NCBI GenBank assembly: GCA_005879095.1
Contig: VBLM01000102.1
Location: 1-9,929 of the forward strand
Direction: 5' to 3'
DNA from: Deltaproteobacteria bacterium
GTDB lineage: Bacteria > Myxococcota > Myxococcia > Myxococcales > 40CM-4-68-19
DNA length: 9,929 bases
The position numbers were made by a program, and so were the translations under genes. The first letter of the stretch is position 1. Each line of letters opens with the position of its first letter. Shown one piece after another: positions 1-6,963 of the stretch. The notes under the pieces were generated by a model, which saw only the letters and a program-made list of their open reading frames with translations, was not told the DNA's origin and did no database searches.

Positions 1-827
1 GCAATCCGACCGGGAGCCCGACGTACGACAACGTGCCCGGCCTCTCGGCGCGTTTCTTCCAGCCGACCGCGGTGCTCTCGGACGCCCTGGGCAACGTCTA
101 CGTCGCCGACACGCACAACTGCGTGATCCGCAAGATCGCCAACGACGCGAGCCACACCGTCACCAGCGTGGCGGGCGCGTTCATGGACGGCCGCTACGCG
201 GACGGAATCGGACCGGCCGCGCGCTTCAACGATCCAATGGGGATGGCGTGGCTCGACGCCACGCACATCGTCATCGCCGACTCGGCGAACATGGCCATCC
301 GCGTGCTCGACGTGAACACGCGGGCGGTGACGACGCTTGCCATCACGCACTGGGGCGACGACCGGGACGGACCGGCTGCGACCGCGACGTTCTACTACCC
401 GACCGCGGTGGCGGTGGCGCCCTCACCCGACGGACGGGTATTCTTCCTCGCCAGCTCGACCGGGAAGCTGAAGGTGATCGGCTGCGATCCGGCGCACACC
501 ATCACCACGCTGGTGGCAGGCGGCATCGGTTTCGCCGACGGGCCCGGAACGAGCGCGATGCTGCAGCCGCAGGCGGGGCTGCTGTGGTTCGGGACCTCGG
601 TGTTGGTGGCCGACTCCGCCAACCAGCGCATCCGCATGGTGACGCCGGGGACCAACGCGGCCACCACGCGGGTGCAGACCTGGGCGGGCAGCGGCCAGAT
701 GGGCGCCGGCGACGGGCCGGCGCGGACCTCGTCCTTCGAGGTCCCGCTGGGGATGACGCGAGGCGCGGACGGGAACGTCTACGTCGCCGACGGCGTAGCC
801 GGCACGCTGCGAGCGATCAAGCCGTAA
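1..827 (+). CDS. NHL-repeat beta-propeller protein, C-terminal part (5' end outside window)
   Basis: The frame is already open at the left edge (first whole codon at 3) and ends with TAA at 825-827. The GTG at 33 is therefore probably internal rather than the true start. About 270 residues are visible. They hold five NHL-type repeats, near nucleotides 54-140, 222-311, 390-482, 561-647 and 735-824. The clearest repeat reads GNVYVADTHNCVIRKI; the others include VIADSANMAIRVLD, LVADSANQRIRMV and NVYVADGVAGTLRAI. Between repeats sit glycine/aspartate-rich linkers of the DGxGxxAxFxxP type. This pattern is typical of secreted or periplasmic NHL propellers, which are usually binding or scaffold modules. 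No catalytic residues can be assigned. The protein ends directly after the last blade, so no C-terminal domain follows. Any signal peptide or N-terminal domain lies outside the window. It ends only four bases before the next promoter and appears unrelated to the downstream operon. Confidence 0.85.
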   Translation, partial: NPTGSPTYDNVPGLSARFFQPTAVLSDALGNVYVADTHNCVIRKIANDASHTVTSVAGAFMDGRYADGIGPAARFNDPMGMAWLDATHIVIADSANMAIRVLDVNTRAVTTLAITHWGDDRDGPAATATFYYPTAVAVAPSPDGRVFFLASSTGKLKVIGCDPAHTITTLVAGGIGFADGPGTSAMLQPQAGLLWFGTSVLVADSANQRIRMVTPGTNAATTRVQTWAGSGQMGAGDGPARTSSFEVPLGMTRGADGNVYVADGVAGTLRAIKP

Positions 828-830
828 CGC

Positions 831-858
831 TTGACCGGGAATTCAACGCGCGTAGAAT
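831..858 (+). promoter_or_regulatory. Putative sigma70-type promoter of the tetR-efflux operon
   Basis: A -35 box TTGACC lies at 831-836 (5 of 6 to TTGACA). A -10 box TAGAAT lies at 853-858 (5 of 6 to TATAAT). The spacer is 16 bp. Transcription should start about seven bases after the -10 box, near 865, which is at or one base before the ATG of the TetR gene at 866. No Shine-Dalgarno sequence precedes that ATG, so a leaderless transcript fits. The promoter overlaps the palindrome listed separately. Boxes and spacing are seen directly; activity is inferred. Confidence 0.6.
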
Positions 859-876
859 TCAACGCATGTTGAATTC
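839..876. promoter_or_regulatory. Operator-like palindrome and repeated half-sites, probable TetR autoregulatory site
   Basis: A perfect 9-bp inverted repeat with arms GAATTCAAC (855-863) and GTTGAATTC (868-876) is separated by four bases (GCAT). A third half-site, GAATTCAAC, lies at 839-847 in direct orientation, 16 bp upstream of the second. GAATTC at 839-844 and 855-860 also flank a CGCGCG core, giving a second, weaker palindrome. The perfect palindrome covers most of the -10 box, the predicted transcription start and the TetR start codon. The additional half-site lies in the -35/-10 spacer. TetR-family dimers bind such palindromes and commonly repress their own promoter. That this particular protein binds here is inferred from position. 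Confidence 0.7.
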
Positions 877-1456
877 TGCGCGAACCGGAAGACGGCCCGG
901 CGAGAGCGGCTCGCGCGAAGCGATCCTGCGCACCGCACGCACGCTGTTCGCCGGCAAGGGGTACGACGGCACCAGCGTCCGCGCGGTGGCGGCGCGGGCC
1001 GGCGTCGATCCCGGCCTGGTGATGCACTTCTTCGGCTCCAAGGCCGAGCTCTTTGCCCACAGCCTCGAGCTGCCGTTCGATCCGGCCGAGCTGGAGGAGG
1101 TGCTGAGCGGCGACCGCTCGACGCTCGGCCGCCGCATCGCGACCTTCTATCTGAAGCGCGTCTTCCACGATCGCGCGCAGACGGTGTTGTCGCTGCTCCG
1201 CTCGTCGGTGACCAACGCGGAGGCGGCGGCCATGCTGCGCCGGGCGGTCGAGGCCAGCGCCATCGCGCTTTTGCGGCGTCACCTGCCCGGCCGCGATGCG
1301 GCGCTGCGCGGCGAGCTGGTGGCGAGCCACATGATGGGCGTGTTTCTCGCGCGGCACATCCTGCGCATCGAGCCGCTCGCGTCGCTCGACGAGGATCGGG
1401 TCATCGAGCTGGTAGCCCCGGCGCTGCAGCATTACCTGACCGCGAGGCTCCGATGA
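866..1456 (+). CDS. TetR/AcrR-family transcriptional repressor
   Basis: The product has 196 residues, a normal length for the family. The N-terminal TetR_N domain covers about residues 16-65: AILRTARTLFAGKGYDGTSV, then a helix-turn-helix (AVAARAGVDPGLVMHFF) and the typical GSKAELF that follows the recognition helix. The C-terminal half is a helical ligand/dimer domain. Its end (GVFLARHILRIEPLASLDED through the last helix) resembles the TetR_C_16 type, judged from memory. The frame stays open far upstream, but the start at 866 is preferred because the TetR homology begins there, no other ATG/GTG/TTG start lies close upstream, and the predicted transcription start coincides with it. The stop overlaps the adaptor ATG (ATGA, 1453-1456), implying translational coupling. 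By analogy with E. coli CecR (YbiH) and ybhGFSR, it probably represses this exporter until a ligand binds. The ligand is unknown. Confidence 0.9.
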   Translation: MLNSARTGRRPGESGSREAILRTARTLFAGKGYDGTSVRAVAARAGVDPGLVMHFFGSKAELFAHSLELPFDPAELEEVLSGDRSTLGRRIATFYLKRVFHDRAQTVLSLLRSSVTNAEAAAMLRRAVEASAIALLRRHLPGRDAALRGELVASHMMGVFLARHILRIEPLASLDEDRVIELVAPALQHYLTARLR

Positions 1457-3026
1457 GACCGCTGCTGCTGGCCGCGGTGCTGGCGTGCGCGCGCGGCGAG
1501 AACGCGCAGCGGCGCGAGTACCAGGGCATCGTCGAGCTGCACGAACGCGTGCTCTCGTTCGAAGTGCCGGGGCGCGTGCGCGAGCTGAAAGTGCGCCGCG
1601 GCGAGCGGATGGCAGCGGGGCAGGTGCTGGCGGCGCTCGACGATTCGATGGAGCGTCCGCAGCGCGAAGCCAAGGCGGCGGAAGCCAGGGCTGCCGACGC
1701 GCAGCTCGAGCTCTTGAAAGCCGGCGCGCGCGGCGAGGACGTGCGTGCGGCGGAGGCGCAGCTGCGCGGCGCGAGGGCGGCCGAAGACACTTTGAAAGAC
1801 TCGCTCGATCGCATCCGCAAGCTGCGCGCCGACGGCACGGTGCCGCCGTCGCAGGTCGACGACCTCGCCGGCCAGTATGAGCGCGCCAGAGCGGAGCGGC
1901 AGGCTGCCGAGGAACGGGTGGCGGCGCTGAAAGCCGGGGCCCGATCGCAAGAGGTCAAGGCGGCGCTGGCGCGGTCGTCGCAGACGCACGCTGCGCTCGA
2001 CGCCGAGGACGCGCGGCTCTCGCGATTCGTGCTGCGCTCGGAGATCGCCGGCGAGGTGCTCGACACGCACGTCGAGCCGGGCGAAGTGGTGCAACCGGGC
2101 ACGCCGGTGGCCACGCTGGGCGAGACGCGGCGGCCGTACGCCGACGTCTTCGTACCGCAGGGCGAGCTCGCCGGCGTGCGCCCTGGAACGGCGGCGCAGG
2201 TGCGCGTCGACGCGGCGAGCGATCGGCAGCGGGGCAGGTGCTGGCGGCGCTCGACGATTCGATGGAGCGTCCGCAGCGCGAAGCCAAGGCGGCGGAAGCC
2301 AGGGCTGCCGACGCGCAGCTCGAGCTCTTGAAAGCCGGCGCGCGCGGCGAGGACGTGCGTGCGGCGGAGGCGCAGCTGCGCGGCGCGAGGGCGGCCGAAG
2401 ACACTTTGAAAGACTCGCTCGATCGCATCCGCAAGCTGCGCGCCGACGGCACGGTGCCGCCGTCGCAGGTCGACGACCTCGCCGGCCAGTATGAGCGCGC
2501 CAGAGCGGAGCGGCAGGCTGCCGAGGAACGGGTGGCGGCGCTGAAAGCCGGGGCCCGATCGCAAGAGGTCAAGGCGGCGCTGGCGCGGTCGTCGCAGACG
2601 CACGCTGCGCTCGACGCCGAGGACGCGCGGCTCTCGCGATTCGTGCTGCGCTCGGAGATCGCCGGCGAGGTGCTCGACACGCACGTCGAGCCGGGCGAAG
2701 TGGTGCAACCGGGCACGCCGGTGGCCACGCTGGGCGAGACGCGGCGGCCGTACGCCGACGTCTTCGTACCGCAGGGCGAGCTCGCCGGCGTGCGCCCTGG
2801 AACGGCGGCGCAGGTGCGCGTCGACGCGGCGAGCGATCGCTTCCGCGGCGTGGTCGAGATGGTCGGCCGCAACCTCGAGTTCACCCCCCGCTACCTCTTC
2901 AGCGAGAAGGAGCGGCCGAACCTCGTGGTGCGGGTGCGGATCGATCTCGACGATCCTTCGGAAAAATTGCACGCGGGCGTACCGGCGTTCGCGGAATTCA
3001 CCCGCGAGGCGGAGGCGAAGCGATGA
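1453..3026 (+). pseudogene. HlyD/YbhG-type periplasmic adaptor of an ABC exporter, frame broken by a 614-bp tandem duplication
   Basis: Adaptors of this family link an inner-membrane ABC-2 transporter to the periplasm or outer membrane. As it stands, the reading frame from ATG 1453 stops at 2329-2331 after 292 codons, the last 34 out of frame. A second in-frame piece runs to TGA 3024-3026. Removing one repeat unit joins 1453-2225 to 2840-3026 and gives a normal 319-residue protein. The N-terminus MRPLLLAAVLAC looks like a short lipoprotein signal with Cys12. It is followed by a biotinyl-lipoyl-like half (VLSFEVPGRVRELKVRRGER), a long alanine/arginine/glutamate-rich alpha-helical hairpin, the second lipoyl half (SEIAGEVLDTHVEPGEVVQP) and a beta-barrel end. 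It overlaps tetR and the ATPase gene by ATGA at each side. An internal GTG at 2238 could start the second piece, but the product would lack signal and N-terminal lipoyl strand. A sequence or assembly error is the alternative. Confidence 0.85.
1611..2839. repeat. Exact 614-bp direct tandem duplication inside the adaptor gene
   Basis: Bases 1611-2225 and 2225-2839 match at every position compared by eye, with an offset of 614 bp. At the left edge, 1608-1610 (GAT) differ from 2222-2224 (ATC); at the right edge, 2226 (G) differs from 2840 (C). Since 614 is not a multiple of three, the second copy is read in a different frame. The lack of any divergence means the event is very recent, or is not real. 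There are no insertion-sequence ends or transposase at the borders. Confidence 0.95.
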
Positions 3027-3955
3027 CCTTCCCGGAAGTGATCGTTCGCACCGAACATCTCTCGCGCCGCTTCGGCGATCTGGTCGCGGTCGCCGACGTC
3101 ACGCTCGAGGTGCGGCGCGGCGAAATCTTCGGCGTCCTCGGCCCCAACGGCGCCGGCAAGAGCACGACCATCCGCATGCTCTGCGGCATCCTCGATCCCT
3201 CCGGCGGCACCGGCACCGTGGTCGGCTACGACATCACGCGCGATCCGGAGCGGGTCAAGGAGCGCATCGGCTACATGACGCAGCGGTTTTCGCTCTACGA
3301 AGATCTGACCGTCTTCGAAAATCTCCGCTTCTACGCCGGACTCTACGGCGTGCCGTTCGCTTCCCGGCAGCAGCGCATCGAGTCGGTGCTGGACGCGACC
3401 GGCCTGCAGCAACGCCGCGATCAGATCGCCGGTACTCTCTCGGGCGGCTGGAAGCAGCGGGTCGCGCTGGCCTGCGCCACCATCCACCAGCCGCCGCTGC
3501 TCTTCCTCGACGAGCCGACCGCCGGCGTCGACCCGGTCAGCCGCCGCGAGTTCTGGGAGCAGATTCACCGGCTCGCCGCCGTCGGCACCACGGTGCTGGT
3601 GACGACGCACTACATGGACGAAGCGGAGCGCTGTCACCGGCTGGCGTTCATTTTCCGCGGTTCGGTCCTCGACATCGGGACGCCGGACGAGATCGTCGAG
3701 CGTCGCGGCCTGAAGGTGGCCGAGCTTTCGGTCGACGACGCGCCCGCAGCGGCCGAGAAGCTGCGCGGTCTGCCCGAGGTGGACGAAGTCGCGCATTACG
3801 GCCACACCATGCGGCTGGCGACACTGCGCGGCGCCGATCCGGAAGCGCTGGCCCGGCGCGTGCTGGGCGGCGCGGTGCGCTCGGTGCGGCCGGCCCGGGT
3901 GACGGTGGAGGACGCGTTCGTGTCGATGGTCCGGCACGACGCGCGCGCCGCATGA
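3023..3955 (+). CDS. ABC-2 type exporter ATP-binding protein (YbhF/DrrA-like)
   Basis: This is the intact 310-residue ATPase that powers the exporter. All ABC signatures are present: Walker A GPNGAGKST at residues 40-48, Q-loop glutamine Q87 (YMTQRFSLYEDLT), signature LSGGWKQR at 139-146, Walker B LLFLDEP at 159-165 with catalytic E164, D-loop AGVD, and switch histidine H196 (TTHYMDEAERC). The tail after about residue 215 is the small C-terminal extension seen in drug and polysaccharide ABC-2 ATPases. It carries one nucleotide-binding domain, unlike E. coli YbhF, which has two fused, so it should act as a homodimer. It overlaps the adaptor and the permease by 4-base ATGA junctions, which implies coupled translation. 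Because the upstream adaptor frame stops early at 2331, coupling into this gene may be impaired unless ribosomes restart within the second repeat copy. Confidence 0.95.
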   Translation: MTFPEVIVRTEHLSRRFGDLVAVADVTLEVRRGEIFGVLGPNGAGKSTTIRMLCGILDPSGGTGTVVGYDITRDPERVKERIGYMTQRFSLYEDLTVFENLRFYAGLYGVPFASRQQRIESVLDATGLQQRRDQIAGTLSGGWKQRVALACATIHQPPLLFLDEPTAGVDPVSRREFWEQIHRLAAVGTTVLVTTHYMDEAERCHRLAFIFRGSVLDIGTPDEIVERRGLKVAELSVDDAPAAAEKLRGLPEVDEVAHYGHTMRLATLRGADPEALARRVLGGAVRSVRPARVTVEDAFVSMVRHDARAA

Positions 3956-5067
3956 GAGCGACCTTCTCGCGGCTGTGGTCGATCGCGCTGAAGGAATTGC
4001 TGCAGCTTCGCCGCGACCGGCTGACGCTGGCGATGATGGTCGCGCTGCCGGTCGTGCAGCTGATGCTCTTCGGGTACGCCATCGACACTGACGTGCGCCA
4101 CATTCCGACGGTGGTTTACGACCAGGACCGCAGCGCGCAGTCGCGCGATTTCGCCGCCGGCATGCAGGCGACCGGCTTCTACGATCTGGTCGGCGAGGTG
4201 CGCGGCTACGAGGAGATCTCGCGCGCGCTGCGCAGCGGATCGGCGCACGTCGCGCTGGTGGTGCCGTCCGGATACGCGAGCGATCTGGTGCGCGGTCGCG
4301 GCGCGGCGCTGCAACTGGTCGTGGACGGCAGCGATCCGCAGACGGTGGCGAGCGCGGTCAACACCGCCGCCGGACTCGCCCAGGCGCGATCGGTGCAGCT
4401 GCTCGCACGGCGATTCCCGGCCGGCACGATCTCGGTGGAGACCGCCACCTGGTACAACCCCGATCTCAAGACCGCCATCTACGTCGTTCCCGGCCTGGTC
4501 GGCGTGATCCTGACGATGACGATGGTGATGCTGACCTCGATGGCCATCGCCCGCGAGCGGGAGCGCGGCACGCTGGAGCAGCTGATCGTGTCACCGCTCC
4601 GGCGCGGCGAGCTGATCGTCGGAAAGATCGCCCCCTACGTGGCGATGGGCTACGTGCAGATGACGCTGATCCTCCTCTTCGGGCACTGGGCGTTCGGCGT
4701 GCCGTTCGTCGGCTAGCTGGCACTTTTATATTTGCTGGCCTTCGTCTTCATCGCCGCGAACCTCGCGCTCGGGCTCTTCTTCTCCACGCTGGCGCAGACA
4801 CAGCAGCAAGCGATGCAGATGAGTTTCTTCTTCTTCCTGCCCAACATCCTCCTCTCCGGATTCATGTTTCCCTGGGAGGCCATGCCGCGCCCGGCGCAAC
4901 TGCTCTCGCAGTGCCTGCCGCTGACGCATTTTCTGCGCATCGTCCGCGGCATCGTCTTGAAGGGCAGTGGCATGGCTGACGTCACCGGCGAGCTGACGTG
5001 GATGGCAGCGATCCTGGTGGTGCTGGTGCTGCTCGCATCCTTCCGCTTCACGAAGAAATTGGCGTAA
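3952..5067 (+). pseudogene. ABC-2 type permease (YbhS/YbhR-like) interrupted by an in-frame amber codon
   Basis: This is the membrane subunit of the exporter. Reading from ATG 3952, a TAG at 4714-4716 (codon 255) ends the protein at 254 residues. The same frame then continues without a break to TAA at 5065-5067, giving a 371-residue product if codon 255 were sense. The whole has the family layout: a cytoplasmic N-terminus (ALKELLQLRRDR), TM1 at about 25-43, a large external domain to about 173, TM2 at about 174-200, the conserved RERERGTLEQLIVSPLRRGE loop and TM3 at about 226-250. After the stop come LALLYLLAFVFIAANLALGL, TQQQAMQ, SFFFFLPNILLSGFMFP and a last TM. The truncated form would keep three of about six membrane helices and should not work. 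Relatives often have a serine near this point, so TCG to TAG is a plausible single change. Many similar operons have two permeases; only one is seen here. Confidence 0.87.
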
Positions 5068-5174
5068 ACATCCCGCGATGCACTTCCTGCTCGCCGTACG
5101 CAAGTCCACTGGGCGCCGGCCTGGTCCGCCGCTTCTAGCTCAACCGCCTCCATTCGGGTAAAAGTGCCGGTCCG

Positions 5175-6822
5175 ATGCGCTCGTTAGACCGGCTCCGCCA
5201 GAGCTACGACGAGGATTCGCAGGTCGTCATCCAGGACAAGCGATCCCCGCCGCGCATGCTCTTCTCCGACACCGAGGTCCTCCTCGAGGAGGTCCCGGTC
5301 GGAACGCGGATCGTCTTTCCCAATCCGCCGGTGGAAGAGCTGGCCAACTGGCGCGCCGCCATCCGCTGGGCCATCAACCATCCCGAGGGGTGCGACCCGC
5401 TGCACGCGCAGCTGCGGCCGGGGATGCGGGTGCTGATCGCCATCGACGACATCTCGCTGCCGCTGCCGCCGATGCGCACGCCGGACGTGCGGCAGATGAT
5501 GCTGGAGATCGTGCTGCAGCTGCTGGCAGATTCCGGCGTCGACGACGTACATCTTTTGATCGCCAACGCGCTTCACCGCCGCATGACCGAAGCCGAGATG
5601 AAGCGCATGGTGGGCGCGCGCATCTTCGCCGACTATTACCCGGAGAAATATACCAACCACGACGCGGAGGAGCCGGGCGGAATCGTCGAGATCGGCACCA
5701 CCGAGACCGGCGAAAAGGTGCGCATCTCGCGCAAGGCGACCGAAGCCGATCTGGTCATCTACCTGAACGTGAATTTCGTCCCGATGGACGGCGGTCACAA
5801 GTCAGTGGGAACCGGCCTCACCGATTACTTGGGCTTGAAGGCGCACCACAATCCGCAGGCAATTCGCAAGAGCGCATCCTACATGGAGCCGAAGCACTCC
5901 GAGCTGCACTCATCAGTCGATCGGATCGGACGCGTCATCGATCAGCACGTGGACGTCTTCCACATCGAGACCGCGCTCAACAACAAGATGTTCGAATCGG
6001 CTCGCGCTCGAGGGTCTGCGCTGGACGTTGAGCAAAACGCCGCGCGCGCTGCGGCAAAACATTTTTCACAAAGTGCCGGCGGCGTACGGATTGATCGCCT
6101 GCGCTGCCGGGCGCACCGAACTGGCGCACGAAAAGATCCTGCAAGTCTGCCGGCGCCAGCTCTTCGTCAAAGTGCGCGGCCAGGCGGACGTGCTCATCGC
6201 CGGAATCCCTTACATCAGTCCTTACAACGTCGGTTCGGTGCTCAACCCGCTGCTGGTGCAGGTGATGGCCTGCGGCTACTTCTTCAACATGAACCGCGGC
6301 GTGCCGCTGATCAAAAAGGGCGGCACGCTGATCGTCACCCACCCGTGCATGGACGAGTTCGATCCGGTGCAGCACCCGAGCTACATCGAATTCTTCCACC
6401 GGCTCTTGCCCGAAACCACCGACGCGCTCGAGCTGCATCGGAAGTACGAAAAGGAATTCGCGCAAAATCCTTCGTACGTGCACCTGTATCGGAAGGGCAA
6501 CGCGTACCACGGCGCCCATCCGTTCTACATGTGGTACTGGGGCGAGAACGGCCGGCAGCACCTGGGGCAGATCATCGCCGTCGGCACCGAGAATACGCAC
6601 GTGCCGCAATTGCTCGGCTGGGAGCGCGCCGACACGCTCGCGGAAGCGATCGACATGGCCCGCGGCCGGCAGGGGCGCAACGCGAACATCACGTTGATGC
6701 ACCATCCGCCAATGGTGATGACCGACGTCGCGCTCAGCGCCGACGAAGGAGCCAAGCTCCTGCCCGAGCACGGCGGCGCCTCGGCCACCAAGCCTTCCGT
6801 CGCCGCCAAAGAGCACCCTTAG
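5175..6822 (+). pseudogene. LarA-like (nickel-pincer lactate racemase superfamily, DUF2088) protein, frameshifted
   Basis: The frame from ATG 5175 matches the LarA family for 275 codons. The homology then continues in the +1 frame from 6001 to TAG at 6820-6822. Dropping one G of the GG at 5999-6000 joins them as [20 protein letters not shown] and gives about 548 residues, longer than L. plantarum LarA (424). LarA-like features are ALHRRMTEAEM with H134, TNHDAEEP with H162, and [21 protein letters not shown] with K209 and H225. The K-to-H spacing of 16 equals LarA K184/H200, which hold the nickel-pincer cofactor. The usual DxTRP motif is DDISLP, and the position of LarA H174 is V199. It may therefore act on a 2-hydroxy acid other than lactate, or be altered in function. 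No Shine-Dalgarno is clear at 5175. A 107-bp gap separates it from the permease, so it is probably a separate unit. The frameshift could be a sequencing error. Confidence 0.8.
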
Positions 6823-6861
6823 GTCGATGCTGATTCTTCGCGACAATCGCTTTTGGGGGGT

Positions 6862-6887
6862 CCAGGGGGGAGCGAGCTCCACCCTGG
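6862..6887. repeat. Strong hairpin in the gap before the reductase-ligase gene
   Basis: CCAGGG (6862-6867) pairs with CCCTGG (6882-6887). After a single G/A mismatch, GGAG (6869-6872) pairs with CTCC (6877-6880) around a CGAG loop. A G6 run lies just before it (6855-6860) and another inside it (6865-6870). No T-run follows on either strand, so it is not a classical intrinsic terminator. It may be a dispersed REP-like element or an attenuating stem between the larA-like stop and the next start. The structure is seen; the function is not known. Confidence 0.55.
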
Positions 6888-6891
6888 TGGA

Positions 6892-6906
6892 GGCGCCGAA
6901 GGCGCC
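6892..6906. repeat. Second short hairpin, GGCGCC arms
   Basis: GGCGCC at 6892-6897 and again at 6901-6906, each self-complementary, can pair across a GAA loop. It sits four bases after the larger hairpin and about 57 bases before the downstream start codon. Together the two hairpins fill the middle of the 141-bp gap. No terminator T-tract follows. It could be part of the same repeat element as its neighbour. Confidence 0.45.
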
Positions 6907-6963
6907 GGATCGCCCGCGTGCGCATCGAGGTACCTGCGTCAATTCAAGCGGATGGTGGATGTA

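Noticed and set aside
248..865. Upstream extension of the TetR frame, giving a 402-residue protein
   Set aside because: The extra part overlaps the NHL gene in another frame, is arginine/alanine-rich GC shadow sequence, and TetR homology begins at 866.
1401..2972. 523-codon minus-strand frame containing internal protein repeats
   Set aside because: It is antisense to the adaptor gene; its repeats simply mirror the 614-bp DNA duplication.
2891..3937. 348-codon minus-strand frame opposite the ATPase gene
   Set aside because: The plus strand carries every ABC ATPase motif, while the antisense product has none that can be recognised.
5078..5161. 27-codon frame after the permease, possibly a remnant second permease
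   Set aside because: Only a few residues (LLAVRK) recall a permease N-terminus; it is too short and has no ribosome-binding site or motif.
5068..5174. Promoter for the larA-like gene
   Set aside because: No -35/-10 pair with acceptable spacing could be found by eye.
6001..6833. Continuation of the original larA-like frame past 6000 as a 552-residue protein
   Set aside because: After 6000 the translation turns into arginine-rich sequence without homology, while the +1 frame carries the conserved C-terminal half.
6855..6890. G-quadruplex from the two G6 runs
   Set aside because: Only two long G-tracts are present, and the second is better explained by pairing in the hairpin stem.
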